64,000 bases of DNA from Bacteroidota bacterium (GTDB lineage: Bacteria; Bacteroidota; Bacteroidia; Chitinophagales; Chitinophagaceae), in contig JAIUNW010000006.1 of NCBI GenBank assembly GCA_020161535.1, positions 174,234 to 238,233 on the forward strand, in the 5' to 3' direction. The notes beneath the pieces were generated by a model. It had not been told where the DNA came from and ran no database searches. It saw only the letters and a list, made by a program, of their open reading frames with translations. The position numbers and the translations under genes are program-made. This document shows, one piece after another, positions 9,787 through 17,387 of the stretch; positions within the stretch are counted from its first letter, which is position 1; each line of letters begins with the position of its first letter.

Positions 9787-10518
9787 ATGAAACGATTGCA
9801 ACATACCGCCTTGGCCATCGGTTTGTTCCTTTTACTGTTGGCTGCCTGCAAAACAAAAACGGATGGCCATAATACATTGACAGCCCAGGAACAGAAGGAT
9901 GGATGGATACTGCTGTTCGACGGCAAAACAACCAATGGCTGGCATTTGTATAACAAAGGAAACACCCCATCAGCCTGGGTGGTTGACAGTGGTGCATTGG
10001 TTTGCCGCCGCAACACAGGCCGGGATAATTTTGAGCACGGCGACTTTGTTACCGATCGCGATTTCGAAAATTTTGAATTGCATTTCGATTGGAAGATTTC
10101 ACAAGCTGGCAATAGCGGTGTATTTGTGAATGTGGTTGAATTGCCGGGGGTAAATACGGCCTGGTCCACCGGTCCCGAATACCAATTACTCGAAAACAGC
10201 AATCCCGATTTTGTTAAGCCCGAAAAACGGGCGGGTTGTTTATTCGGGTTCGGCGCGCCGCTGCACGATGCGCCAGTGAAACCTTATACCGACTGGAACC
10301 AATCGGTCATTAAACAACAAAATGGGAAAGTGGCGTTCTACCTGAATGGCATCTTGACGGCATCGCGCGATTTTAAAGCCGCCGACTGGCCAGCGGCCAT
10401 CAGCCAAACGGGGTTCAAGCATTTTCCGGAATATGGAAAATATACCAGGGGGAAAATTGGCTTGCAGGATTGGGCGAAAGGCATAGCTTTCAGAAATATT
10501 AAGATCAAAGAATTGTAA
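9787..10518 (+). CDS. DUF1080 (3-keto-disaccharide hydrolase-like) lipoprotein
   Basis: Starts with a lipoprotein signal whose lipobox cysteine is C21 (LLLLAAC). The DUF1080 beta-sandwich follows: GWILLFDGKTTNGW, FELHFDWKISQAGNSGVFVNV, YQLLENSN and a C-terminal GKIGLQDWAKGIAFRNIKIKEL. Pfam family PF06439 now carries the name 3-keto-disaccharide hydrolase. It is expected to cleave a 3-keto-glycoside made by a Gfo/Idh/MocA enzyme, which matches the gene just upstream. The length of 243 residues is usual for a single-domain member. Substrate cannot be read from the sequence. Confidence 0.9.
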   Translation: MKRLQHTALAIGLFLLLLAACKTKTDGHNTLTAQEQKDGWILLFDGKTTNGWHLYNKGNTPSAWVVDSGALVCRRNTGRDNFEHGDFVTDRDFENFELHFDWKISQAGNSGVFVNVVELPGVNTAWSTGPEYQLLENSNPDFVKPEKRAGCLFGFGAPLHDAPVKPYTDWNQSVIKQQNGKVAFYLNGILTASRDFKAADWPAAISQTGFKHFPEYGKYTRGKIGLQDWAKGIAFRNIKIKEL

Positions 10519-10536
10519 ACCATACAAAAACTATAT

Positions 10537-11400
10537 ATGCAAAGAAGAAGATTTCTCGAGCTGACGGCGCTGACGGCCGCGTCATTATCAGCTTTTCCCA
10601 CAATGGCTGAGGCGTTTAAACGCAAGTCGCTGGGTCTTCAATTGTATACGGTGCGCGAAGCGGTGGCCAAAGACCTGGAGGGCACCCTCCATCGACTCGC
10701 TGCAATGGGCTATACAAAACTCGAGATCTACGGATACAACGGAAGTTTTTTCGGTAAAACGGCGGCGGAATTCAACACAATTTTAAAGAATGCAGGTATT
10801 AAAGTGGTGAGTTCACACCACCTCAGTGGGTTGGGCATGAAAATGAAAGGCTCATTAACAGATGGATGGGACAAGGCGGTGGAAGACCTGCATGCCATCG
10901 GCGCCAAATACATGGCCTGTGCCTATATGATGCCCAATGAAAGAACGGCCGACAACTACCACGCACTACCGGATCTATTGAATAAGTCGGGTGAAAAATC
11001 GAAGGCAGCCGGTATTCAGTTTGCGTACCACAACCACGACTTTGAGTTTGAGAAACTGGACGATACCCTGGTATATGATTACCTCATCAATAAGACCGAT
11101 GCCAACCTGGTGAAGATGGAGATGGACCTGTATTGGATTTCCAAAGCCGGTCACGATCCGGTGGCTTATTTCGACAAATATCCCGGCCGGTTCCCCCTCT
11201 GGCATGTGAAAGACATGGCTGCTGGTTCGGGCGATATAACCGAAGTGGGCCATGGCACCATCGACTTCGATCGAATTTTTGCAGCCCGCAAAAAAGCCGG
11301 ACTGGAGCAATGGTTTGTAGAGCAGGATGTGAGCAAGGGTGATATTTTTGAGAGCATTACAGCGAGTCGCGCCTACCTGGAAAAGAAAGGCTACAAATAA
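10537..11400 (+). CDS. Sugar phosphate isomerase/epimerase family, Tat-exported
   Basis: A 287-residue TIM barrel of the xylose isomerase-like/AP endonuclease 2 superfamily (LGLQLYTVREAVAKD, YHNHDFEFEKL, MEMDLYWISKAG, LWHVKDMA). The Y-H-N-H-D stretch and later Glu/His supply the expected metal ligands. The N-terminus has a twin-arginine signal (MQRRRFLELTALTAASLSAF), so it probably acts in the periplasm like the first gene of the set. Third gene of the putative 3-keto-sugar operon, 18 bp after the DUF1080 gene. Confidence 0.88.
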   Translation: MQRRRFLELTALTAASLSAFPTMAEAFKRKSLGLQLYTVREAVAKDLEGTLHRLAAMGYTKLEIYGYNGSFFGKTAAEFNTILKNAGIKVVSSHHLSGLGMKMKGSLTDGWDKAVEDLHAIGAKYMACAYMMPNERTADNYHALPDLLNKSGEKSKAAGIQFAYHNHDFEFEKLDDTLVYDYLINKTDANLVKMEMDLYWISKAGHDPVAYFDKYPGRFPLWHVKDMAAGSGDITEVGHGTIDFDRIFAARKKAGLEQWFVEQDVSKGDIFESITASRAYLEKKGYK

Positions 11401-11430
11401 GCGCTGACGCTATTCATAAATACTTCTTGT

Positions 11431-11787
11431 ATGGCCAGCAATTTCGAACGGGTATATAAAATGTCTTTCGCGAGTGTATATCCGCACTATATCCAAAAGG
11501 CGGAGAAAAAAGCGCGTACGAAAGAAGAGGTGGATGAGATCATCTGTTGGCTCACGGGTTACAGTTTGCCGCAACTGAAAAAGGAGATAGACAATAAAAC
11601 CAGCTTTGAGCAATTTTTCAACCAGGCCCCGCAGTTCAATCCGAATGCGTCGAAGATCACCGGCGTCATCTGCGGCTACCGCGTGGAGGAAATCAAAGAG
11701 GAGCTGATGCAGAAGATTCGGTACTTGGACAAACTGATCGATGAGTTGGCCAAAGGAAGACCGATGGAAAAGATATTGCGGAAGTAA
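11431..11787 (+). CDS. DUF2200 family protein
   Basis: A 118-residue cytoplasmic protein with the DUF2200 signature: [30 protein letters not shown] near the start, then WLTGYS and [14 protein letters not shown]. No catalytic motif is obvious and the function is unknown. It starts 30 bp after the isomerase on the same strand, so it could be read with that operon. DUF2200 genes are usually free-standing, so a functional link is not implied. Confidence 0.85.
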   Translation: MASNFERVYKMSFASVYPHYIQKAEKKARTKEEVDEIICWLTGYSLPQLKKEIDNKTSFEQFFNQAPQFNPNASKITGVICGYRVEEIKEELMQKIRYLDKLIDELAKGRPMEKILRK

Positions 11788-11816
11788 CCTGGTGTGAGCA
11801 AGCAGTGTATGCCGTA

Positions 11817-12017
11817 CTAATTCAGTAATCGGCTAACATTGTGTTTGTACATTTTACCGATAGGAATTTTATAGGCAGACAATACAATGCTGTTTCCTTC
11901 AATGCTTTTGATCTGTTTCGGCGCTACGGCAAAAGATTTATGAACTTGTACAAATTCATCTTTTGGCAATAGTTCCATGAAAGAAGAAAACTTGTTGCGA
12001 ATGGTTATTGTAAACAA
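11817..12017 (-). pseudogene. LytTR DNA-binding domain remnant
   Basis: About 66 residues match the C-terminal two thirds of a LytTR DNA-binding domain: ELLPKDEFVQVHKSFAVAPKQIKSIEGNSIVLS, then KIPIGKMYKHNVSRLLN. The receiver domain and the first strands of LytTR are missing. The open frame runs upstream into the terminator hairpin at 12018-12039 and reaches a stop with no credible ATG. It is therefore a broken 3' fragment of a response regulator, lying just outside the 12059 attachment-site copy. Confidence 0.7.
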
Positions 12018-12039
12018 AAAAGTCGCCGAAGCGACTTTT
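12018..12039 (-). terminator. UUCG-loop intrinsic terminator
   Basis: AAAAGTCGC (12018-12026) and GCGACTTTT (12031-12039) pair around a four-base loop. Read on the minus strand the loop is TTCG, followed by a T-run. It lies just past the displaced 3' end copy of tRNA-Asn (12059-12076) and may be the original terminator of that tRNA before island insertion. Confidence 0.7.
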
Positions 12040-12058
12040 GCATGTGTTTAAAAACCAA

Positions 12059-12076
12059 GCTCCCCCTGCTGGACTT
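12059..12076. repeat. Attachment-site copy, outer end of tRNA-Asn island
   Basis: GCTCCCCCTGCTGGACTT is an exact 18-bp direct copy of 14281-14298, which is the 3' end of the tRNA-Asn gene (discriminator, acceptor 3' strand, part of the T arm). The match ends at both sides. Such a copy is what integration at a tRNA 3' end leaves behind. Confidence 0.75.
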
Positions 12077-12226
12077 TCTTTGAACCAAATCATCCAAGAT
12101 TTAATGAAATTTGCCGACCTCTCGGAGTGACAATTGTAGGTAGTATTTAAATATATAAATCTTTTATAGCATATGTAGTATATTTTAAATGACCATATTT
12201 CAATTATTTAATCAAATTTATACAAA

Positions 12227-12285
12227 ATAAGCTAATTGTGGTACAACATAATAAGCTAATTTTGGTATGTCACAATAAGCTAATT
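12227..12285 (+). promoter_or_regulatory. Three-copy iteron, probable operator of the Fic gene
   Basis: AATAAGCTAATT occurs at 12227-12238, 12250-12261 and 12274-12285, spaced 23 and 24 bp, and the first two also share a following TGGTA. The array ends 22 bp before the Fic start codon. Repeats in this place fit autoregulation by the AbiEi-like winged-helix N-terminus of the Fic protein. The regulatory role is inferred. Confidence 0.55.
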
Positions 12286-12307
12286 TTAGAAACTAAATGG
12301 AAGGGGC

Positions 12308-13828
12308 ATGGCAACACCGAACGACAAACTCGCTGAATCACTCCAAGTTTTGCAGGAGCTGCAAAACGGAGGGGTTATCGCCATTCGCTCAAATCAGCTA
12401 TCGCGGACTCATCGTGAACGACTTTTAAAACAAGGGTTCTTAAAAGAGGTTATGAAAGGCTGGTATATCCCAGCAGGTCCGGATGAACTCCCTGGTGATA
12501 GTACATCTTGGTATGCTTCATTCTGGCATTTTGCAGCGGAATATCTGCACGAAAGATTTGGAAACAATTGGAGCATAAGCCCAGAGCAATCCGTCATGCT
12601 TCATGCGGCAAATTATGCTGTTCCAACCCAATTATATATTCGTGCTTCGGGGGCAAGAAATCATATTACCGAACTTATACACGGCACTTCTTTATTAGAA
12701 ATACGTGCGGCATTACCGAATGAAGCCGATCTTATAGAAAAAGACGGGCTTAGATTATTTTCATTGAGTTCGGGGCTAATAAACTGCAATGAAAATTTTT
12801 ACACACGAAACCCCACGGATGCACGGACAGCGTTACTGATGATACGAGATTCATCGGAAGTATTAGGAATGTTACTCGATGGGTCGCATAGCGTTGTTGC
12901 AGGAAGATTGGCAGGAGCTTTTCGCAATGTCGGTCGAACAAGAATTGCAGATGAAATACTTGATAGCATGAAAGCGGCAGGTTTCACCAATAGAGAAACC
13001 GATCCGTTTGAACATAAAGCACCGGTTATCATTCCGCAACGAGAACGATCTCCATACATCAACAGAATTCGGCTGATGTGGGCTACCATGAGAGAAGTAG
13101 TATTGCAGGAATTTCCAGTCGCTCCCGGAATGCCGCCAGATATTGAGGCGTATATAAAAGAAGTAGATGATAACTACATAAACGACGCCTATAACTCCCT
13201 TTCAATCGAAGGATACAGGGTTACGCCGGAACTCATTGAAAAAGTCCGCAGCGGCAAATGGCAGCCCGATTTAAATGAGGATGATAGAAACCAATCGAAC
13301 GCGTTGGCTGCAAGAGGTTATTGGCAAGCTTTTCAGGCAGTGAAGGAAAGCGTAAGAAAAATTTTGAATGGCGATAACGCGGGTAATGTAACCGATAAGG
13401 ATCACGGCACTTGGTTCCGTGAATTATTCGGTCCCAGCGTTACGGCAGGTATTCTGAAAGCATCCGATCTCGCCGGATACAGAAACATGCCGGTCTTCAT
13501 TAGACGGTCCCATCACACCCCCCCAAATGTCGATGCGGTCAGAGATTTAATGCCTGTGTTATTTGAAATGCTTGCGGAAGAAAAAGAAGCCGCCGTTCGT
13601 GTTGTTCTAGGGCATTTTATTTTTGTATATATCCACCCATATCGTGACGGGAATGGCCGGATTGGAAGATTTTTGATGAACACGATGATGGCATCGGGCG
13701 GCTATCCATGGACTGTGGTTCCGCTAGCAAGACGAGACGAATATATGGCCGCGTTGGAAAGCGCAAGTGTTGGCCACGATATTCGGCCTTTTGCTCAGTT
13801 TTTAGCAAGCCTTCTTCCAAATGAATGA
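12308..13828 (+). CDS. Fic protein with AbiEi-like N-terminal domain
   Basis: A 506-residue protein. Residues 1-200 look like an AbiEi-type antitoxin/regulator (LQNGGVIAIRSNQLSRTHRERLLKQGFLKEVMKGWYIP is the winged helix and its wing). The C-terminal half is a Fic domain whose active site HPYRDGNGRIGR lies near residues 442-453 and keeps the His, the Gly-Asn-Gly loop and both Arg. An inhibitory S-x3-E-G motif (SLSIEG, near 296-301) sits N-terminal to the Fic core, making it a class II-like self-inhibited enzyme. Fic enzymes usually transfer AMP to a target protein. The base composition is AT-rich and the gene lies inside a tRNA-Asn island, which suggests transfer. Probable stress or anti-phage protein; target unknown. 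Confidence 0.85.
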   Translation: MATPNDKLAESLQVLQELQNGGVIAIRSNQLSRTHRERLLKQGFLKEVMKGWYIPAGPDELPGDSTSWYASFWHFAAEYLHERFGNNWSISPEQSVMLHAANYAVPTQLYIRASGARNHITELIHGTSLLEIRAALPNEADLIEKDGLRLFSLSSGLINCNENFYTRNPTDARTALLMIRDSSEVLGMLLDGSHSVVAGRLAGAFRNVGRTRIADEILDSMKAAGFTNRETDPFEHKAPVIIPQRERSPYINRIRLMWATMREVVLQEFPVAPGMPPDIEAYIKEVDDNYINDAYNSLSIEGYRVTPELIEKVRSGKWQPDLNEDDRNQSNALAARGYWQAFQAVKESVRKILNGDNAGNVTDKDHGTWFRELFGPSVTAGILKASDLAGYRNMPVFIRRSHHTPPNVDAVRDLMPVLFEMLAEEKEAAVRVVLGHFIFVYIHPYRDGNGRIGRFLMNTMMASGGYPWTVVPLARRDEYMAALESASVGHDIRPFAQFLASLLPNE

Positions 13829-13873
13829 TGTGATATGCTTAAAAATTTTAAACATCAATAAAACTTTACACCG

Positions 13874-14047
13874 CTAAAAATGAAACCTATTAACTGACAG
13901 GTGAAGAATAAGATTTGCCCCTGTGACATCTAGAACATCACTTTGATTAAAACCTTTTTGCATAGCCACAACTAACGCGTCGTTTGATGCCTGGAGAGCA
14001 TCGATCTTTTGGCTGAGATTTTTAATCAAAATTGTAAAATCTTCCAT
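13874..14047 (-). CDS. Small protein, possibly a truncated excisionase-like HTH protein
   Basis: A 57-codon frame starts at ATG 14047 (MEDFTILIKNLSQKIDAL) with a predicted coiled N-terminus and ends VTGANLILHLSVNRFHF. The end resembles the first part of the helix-turn-helix in Bacteroidota excisionase-like proteins (an EAAxxLxxSxxxxY pattern), cut short after the recognition helix begins. It could be the decayed regulator of the island. Support is weak because the motif is partial. Confidence 0.35.
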   Translation of the reverse strand: MEDFTILIKNLSQKIDALQASNDALVVAMQKGFNQSDVLDVTGANLILHLSVNRFHF

Positions 14048-14244
14048 CAATTATTAATTGATGTTGACACTGATAGGACAGTGTCCACCCGCGATTTGAG
14101 TGTAAAGAAATCAATTAAACCAATTTAAAAAACTAATCTTATAATTTATTGATTGTATGGAAATTGATATCATAGATGATAGTATCCGTATTTCAGTGCT
14201 AAAAGCCTGAAATCTGGAAGTTGTGTAATGGAAGGGAAATAAAA

Positions 14245-14271
14245 AAAGGGCTTCATCGGCTGAAACCCTTT
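14245..14271 (-). terminator. tRNA-Asn terminator
   Basis: AAAGGGCTTCA (14245-14255) pairs with TGAAACCCTTT (14261-14271) with one G-U wobble and a five-base loop, followed on the minus strand by a T-run. It lies 10 bp beyond the 3' end of tRNA-Asn on the island side of the attachment site. Confidence 0.75.
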
Positions 14272-14280
14272 CTGGTGGCT

Positions 14281-14298
14281 GCTCCCCCTGCTGGACTT
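14281..14298. repeat. Attachment-site copy inside tRNA-Asn
   Basis: The 18 bp GCTCCCCCTGCTGGACTT here form the 3' end of the intact tRNA-Asn and are repeated exactly at 12059-12076. Integration at this site restores the tRNA from the element's copy. Confidence 0.75.
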
Positions 14299-14355
14299 GA
14301 ACCAGCGACCCTCTGATTAACAGTCAGATGCTCTAACCAACTGAGCTAAGGAGGA
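14282..14355 (-). tRNA. tRNA-Asn (GTT)
   Basis: A complete cloverleaf: acceptor TCCTCCT/AGGGGGA (one G-U), D arm TTAGCTCAGTTGGTTAGAGC, anticodon loop CTGTTAA giving anticodon GTT, and T arm GCTGGTTCAAGTCCAGC. CCA is not encoded. The 3' end is the attachment site of the island at lower coordinates. Confidence 0.95.
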
Positions 14356-14440
14356 ATGCGGGGTGCAAAAATAGGGGTTTTCACTTTATACCCAAGCAAA
14401 AAACGGCTTTTTTCTGGTGGTTCGCCCGGGCGCTGGTTTA

Positions 14441-14478
14441 CCTGTCGGGTAGCACCCGTCAGGTGGAAACCGACGGGT
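14441..14478. repeat. ACCCGTCGGGT palindrome family, cluster 1
   Basis: Three imperfect members lie between tRNA-Asn and the phosphoesterase gene: CCTGTCGGGT (14441), ACCCGTCAGGT (14454) and ACCGACGGGT (14469). The same palindrome recurs at 18994, 37409, 54496 and 54647. Confidence 0.6.
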
Positions 14479-14540
14479 AAAAACGCTAAGATTTGGTAAC
14501 AGAGATACCCTAATTTGCCCGTAGGAAAACCAAACCAACC

Positions 14541-16178
14541 ATGCGTGTACTATTGATAGGGGCCATCCTCATCGCCAGCTCGGCGCAAGCCCAACAAGCG
14601 GCTAATGGAAGTCAGCAAACCGCCACCGGAAGCCAGCAAATAGCCAAAGGAATAGTGTATGAAGACGCCAACGGCAACGGCAAAAAAGACCGGCGCGAAA
14701 AAGCTGTTGCGGGGGTGGCGGTGTCGAATGGCAAGGCGGTGGTGTTGACCGATGCCAAAGGCAATTATCGGCTGCCCATCGGCGATGACGCCATTGTTTT
14801 TGTGGTTAAACCCGCCGGTTATAAACTTCCCCTGCAGGAAAATAAACTCCCGAAATTTTATTATAACCACAAACCAGCCGGATCGCCCGCTGCGATGAAA
14901 TACAAAGGCGTTGACCCCACGGGTCCGTTGCCGAAATCGATCGATTTTGCCCTGCTGCCCGGCGGCGAATCTGATGTTTATACCGCGCTGGTATTCGGCG
15001 ATCCACAACCGCTTAACGAAACGGAACTCGGCTATTTTGATAGGGGCATTGTAGATGAAGTCTCGGGCATTGTTGATGGTGTTCGTGGCTTGGACGATAA
15101 GGCGAACAGCATTCAACAAGTGGCATTTGGGATCAGCCTGGGCGACCTGGTTTGGGATGACCTCAACCTGCAGCCCAAGTACATCGAAGTCATGAAAAAA
15201 ATCGGACTGCCCTGGCACAATACCATGGGCAACCACGACATGAATTACGAAGCTACCAGCGACTCACTTTCTGATGAAACCTTTGAGCGAAATTTCGGTC
15301 CCGCGACCTATTCTTTTAACTACGGCCAAGCACATTTTATCATCTTCGACGACATCCTCTATCCCGACCCGCGCGACCAAAAAGGGTATTGGGGCGGTTT
15401 TCGGAAAGACCAGCTCGATTTCATGGAGAATGACCTCAAGACTGTACCGAAAGACAAACTGGTGATTTGTGCTTTTCATATTCCGCTGCAGCAATATGCC
15501 GACAGCTATAACCTGACTGATCGCCAGCGCTATTTTGATTTACTGCAACCGTTCGCCAATACACTCACGCTGTCTGCCCATACGCACCTGCAACGCAACG
15601 ACCTCTACACCGAAAAAGACGGCTGGCATGGCGCCAAACCTCACCACGAATACAATGCCGGTACCACCTGTGGCGACTGGCATTCGGGCGAACTCAACGA
15701 GATCGGGGTGCCGGTATCAACCATGCGCGACGGTACCCCCAAAGGGTATGCCTTTCTTCACATTAACTGTAACCAATACACGATAAACTACAAAGCAGCC
15801 GGTCATCCGGCAGCATACCAGATCAAATTATTTGCCCCCAAACTCGCCCAACAAAAAAGAAACAGCGCCGGTATCTATGCAAATTTTTTTATGGGCCGAC
15901 CAGATTCAAAACTGGAAATCCGGATCGACAACGGCGAATGGGCGCCGATGGTATGGGTAGATGATGCCGATCCCCTATACCTGGATGCGCTGCATAAATT
16001 TGATTTCACGGAGGTCCCCCTAACAGGCCGCCGCCCCTCCAACCCCGAAAATTGTACGCATCTCTGGCGCTTCGCCATTCCAAACAATTTATCACCCGGT
16101 CAACACCAGGCCGAAGTGAGGGCCACCGATCTGTTTGGCAAAACCTACACAGAAAAAATCAGCTTCGGGATCAACTGA
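14541..16178 (+). CDS. Secreted calcineurin-like metallophosphoesterase
   Basis: A 545-residue exported protein with a signal peptide (MRVLLIGAILIASSAQA). The early mature part has an imperfect SQQ-A-G repeat (QQAANGSQQTATGSQQIAKG). An SdrD-B/MetallophosN-like beta domain follows (GIVYEDANGNGKKDRREKAVAGVAV). The catalytic calcineurin-like domain shows metal ligands in VFGDPQ, SLGDLVWDD, TMGNHDMNY, CAFHIPL and LSAHTHLQ. A C-terminal domain (MetallophosC) contains YAFLHIN. Such enzymes hydrolyse phosphate esters in the periplasm or outside; the substrate is unknown. No cotranscribed partner is evident. Confidence 0.9.
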   Translation: MRVLLIGAILIASSAQAQQAANGSQQTATGSQQIAKGIVYEDANGNGKKDRREKAVAGVAVSNGKAVVLTDAKGNYRLPIGDDAIVFVVKPAGYKLPLQENKLPKFYYNHKPAGSPAAMKYKGVDPTGPLPKSIDFALLPGGESDVYTALVFGDPQPLNETELGYFDRGIVDEVSGIVDGVRGLDDKANSIQQVAFGISLGDLVWDDLNLQPKYIEVMKKIGLPWHNTMGNHDMNYEATSDSLSDETFERNFGPATYSFNYGQAHFIIFDDILYPDPRDQKGYWGGFRKDQLDFMENDLKTVPKDKLVICAFHIPLQQYADSYNLTDRQRYFDLLQPFANTLTLSAHTHLQRNDLYTEKDGWHGAKPHHEYNAGTTCGDWHSGELNEIGVPVSTMRDGTPKGYAFLHINCNQYTINYKAAGHPAAYQIKLFAPKLAQQKRNSAGIYANFFMGRPDSKLEIRIDNGEWAPMVWVDDADPLYLDALHKFDFTEVPLTGRRPSNPENCTHLWRFAIPNNLSPGQHQAEVRATDLFGKTYTEKISFGIN

Positions 16179-16454
16179 TAAGTCTGTAATATGATGGAAT
16201 TCTTGCTGCATGATGCAAGAGGATTTCGTTACAATAAGGAGGTCGCTCATTAAAGGGCAATAGAGGCGAGAAGCGCGATGTGAGAAAACCAACGACATCA
16301 GCACAAAAGAAGAAACAGGAAAAATGCCGCTACAAGCAGGGTCTCGCTACAAGACAGCAGCAAGCTCGTTACAAGGCAGCTGCAAGTAGAATTGTTGAAT
16401 CAATAAGCCAACAACAAAAAGACCAACAACAACAAACCCAACCAGCGAAAAACA

Positions 16455-17306
16455 TCAATCAGTACAGGTATACTCAAAATGATGATTACTCGTCGTACTG
16501 GTGCTGCCGCTGGTTTCGGTACTAACCCTCGACGTAGGAAATCCTTTTGCGTTGTACTGATAATTTGTGAAACTGCGCGTTGTTGTAGAGAAACCAGTTT
16601 CAATCGTGTACCCCGTTAGGTTATTCGCACTCAAGGCCGTGATCAGCGGCTCCACATCGGGATTGTTCCAATGGTATTTGTTCATGAAGAACCGATAATT
16701 GGGAATTGACCGGTAGGGGGTAGGGTGGTTGTCATAACCCGTTACGGTTACTTTCGGCGCAATCGCCGGACCGGTTGTGAAATTGAACACCAGCGATGTC
16801 ACATTGTTCGCGCTATTATAACTGATCAAAATATCCCACTCATAATCGCCCGGAAAATTCGGCGTCTTCTCACTGATCTTTGTTAACCGCTGCTGGCCAT
16901 CGTACGTATACACAAACTCATAGTAATCGGCTTCGGTGCCACTGGTGCCATGTTTGGTCAAAGTGCCGGTGGCTGGCGTAGCAAGCGTTGATATATGTAT
17001 GGGGGATGCATACTCGTATTTCAACCAGTCTTTGTCTACATCTGACCGGTACACTGTGTTGCCCGAAAAAAACAAGGTGTCAATGGGTTCGTTCGACGAC
17101 AGGTTTCGCTTCAACACCGAATTCAATAAGCCATCTGCGCCCCATTGGTAAGTCAACGAAAACGGATCGGCTGCCAGGTCGCTGGTTTCGGAAACCAATT
17201 TGCATTTTCCTGTAGAAGGATCCACCGGCTGGGGATTGTCATTTCCATTTTTCTGACAACCCAGCACAAACAGCACCAGGGCAACGAATAGCAACCTATT
17301 TCTCAT
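16455..17306 (-). CDS. Hypothetical lipoprotein with YD-type repeats
   Basis: A 283-residue lipoprotein; start at the ATG at 17306, with lipobox cysteine C17 (VLFVLGC). The body contains short Tyr/Gly-rich beta units (LTYQWGADGLLNSV, FVYTYDGQQRLTKISE, YNSANNVTSLVF, NYQYNAKGFPTSRVS) like those of the DUF4595/RHS-YD-like surface lipoproteins of Bacteroidota. No enzymatic motif is seen. A TAnnTTTG-type box (TAGATTTG on the minus strand, 17321-17328) lies 15 bp upstream and is a plausible promoter. It is divergent from the sulfatase. Confidence 0.7.
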   Translation of the reverse strand: MRNRLLFVALVLFVLGCQKNGNDNPQPVDPSTGKCKLVSETSDLAADPFSLTYQWGADGLLNSVLKRNLSSNEPIDTLFFSGNTVYRSDVDKDWLKYEYASPIHISTLATPATGTLTKHGTSGTEADYYEFVYTYDGQQRLTKISEKTPNFPGDYEWDILISYNSANNVTSLVFNFTTGPAIAPKVTVTGYDNHPTPYRSIPNYRFFMNKYHWNNPDVEPLITALSANNLTGYTIETGFSTTTRSFTNYQYNAKGFPTSRVSTETSGSTSTTSNHHFEYTCTD

Positions 17307-17387
17307 CAACCGCTTTTTTACAAATCTAACAGTAATTCATTTTGTATTTTGAGCCAGCCACCCAATATTATTCGAAAAATAGAATAT

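Larger units (their letters stand above)
12077..14280. mobile_element. Degenerate tRNA-Asn integrative island (about 2.2 kb)
   Basis: The segment between the two 18-bp tRNA-Asn repeats is visibly AT-richer than its flanks and carries only an AbiEi-like/Fic gene and a 57-codon frame. No integrase is present, so it is a remnant or a passive (mobilised) cassette. The stretches 12077-12226 and 13829-14244 hold no other supported gene. The island brought its own terminator (14245-14271) next to the restored tRNA. Confidence 0.6.

Noticed and set aside
12227..12285. Reading the three iterons as an IS21-type end
   Set aside because: The spacing is similar to the 24-bp repeats at 63883, but the sequence is different and no TG boundary or transposase is near. 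Operator role is preferred because of the position before the Fic gene.
16280..16525. 81-residue frame after the phosphoesterase gene, Gln/Lys/Ala-rich
   Set aside because: Low-complexity composition with internal repeats, no family match, and it runs antisense into the end of the lipoprotein gene. The gap 16179-16454 is better seen as non-coding.
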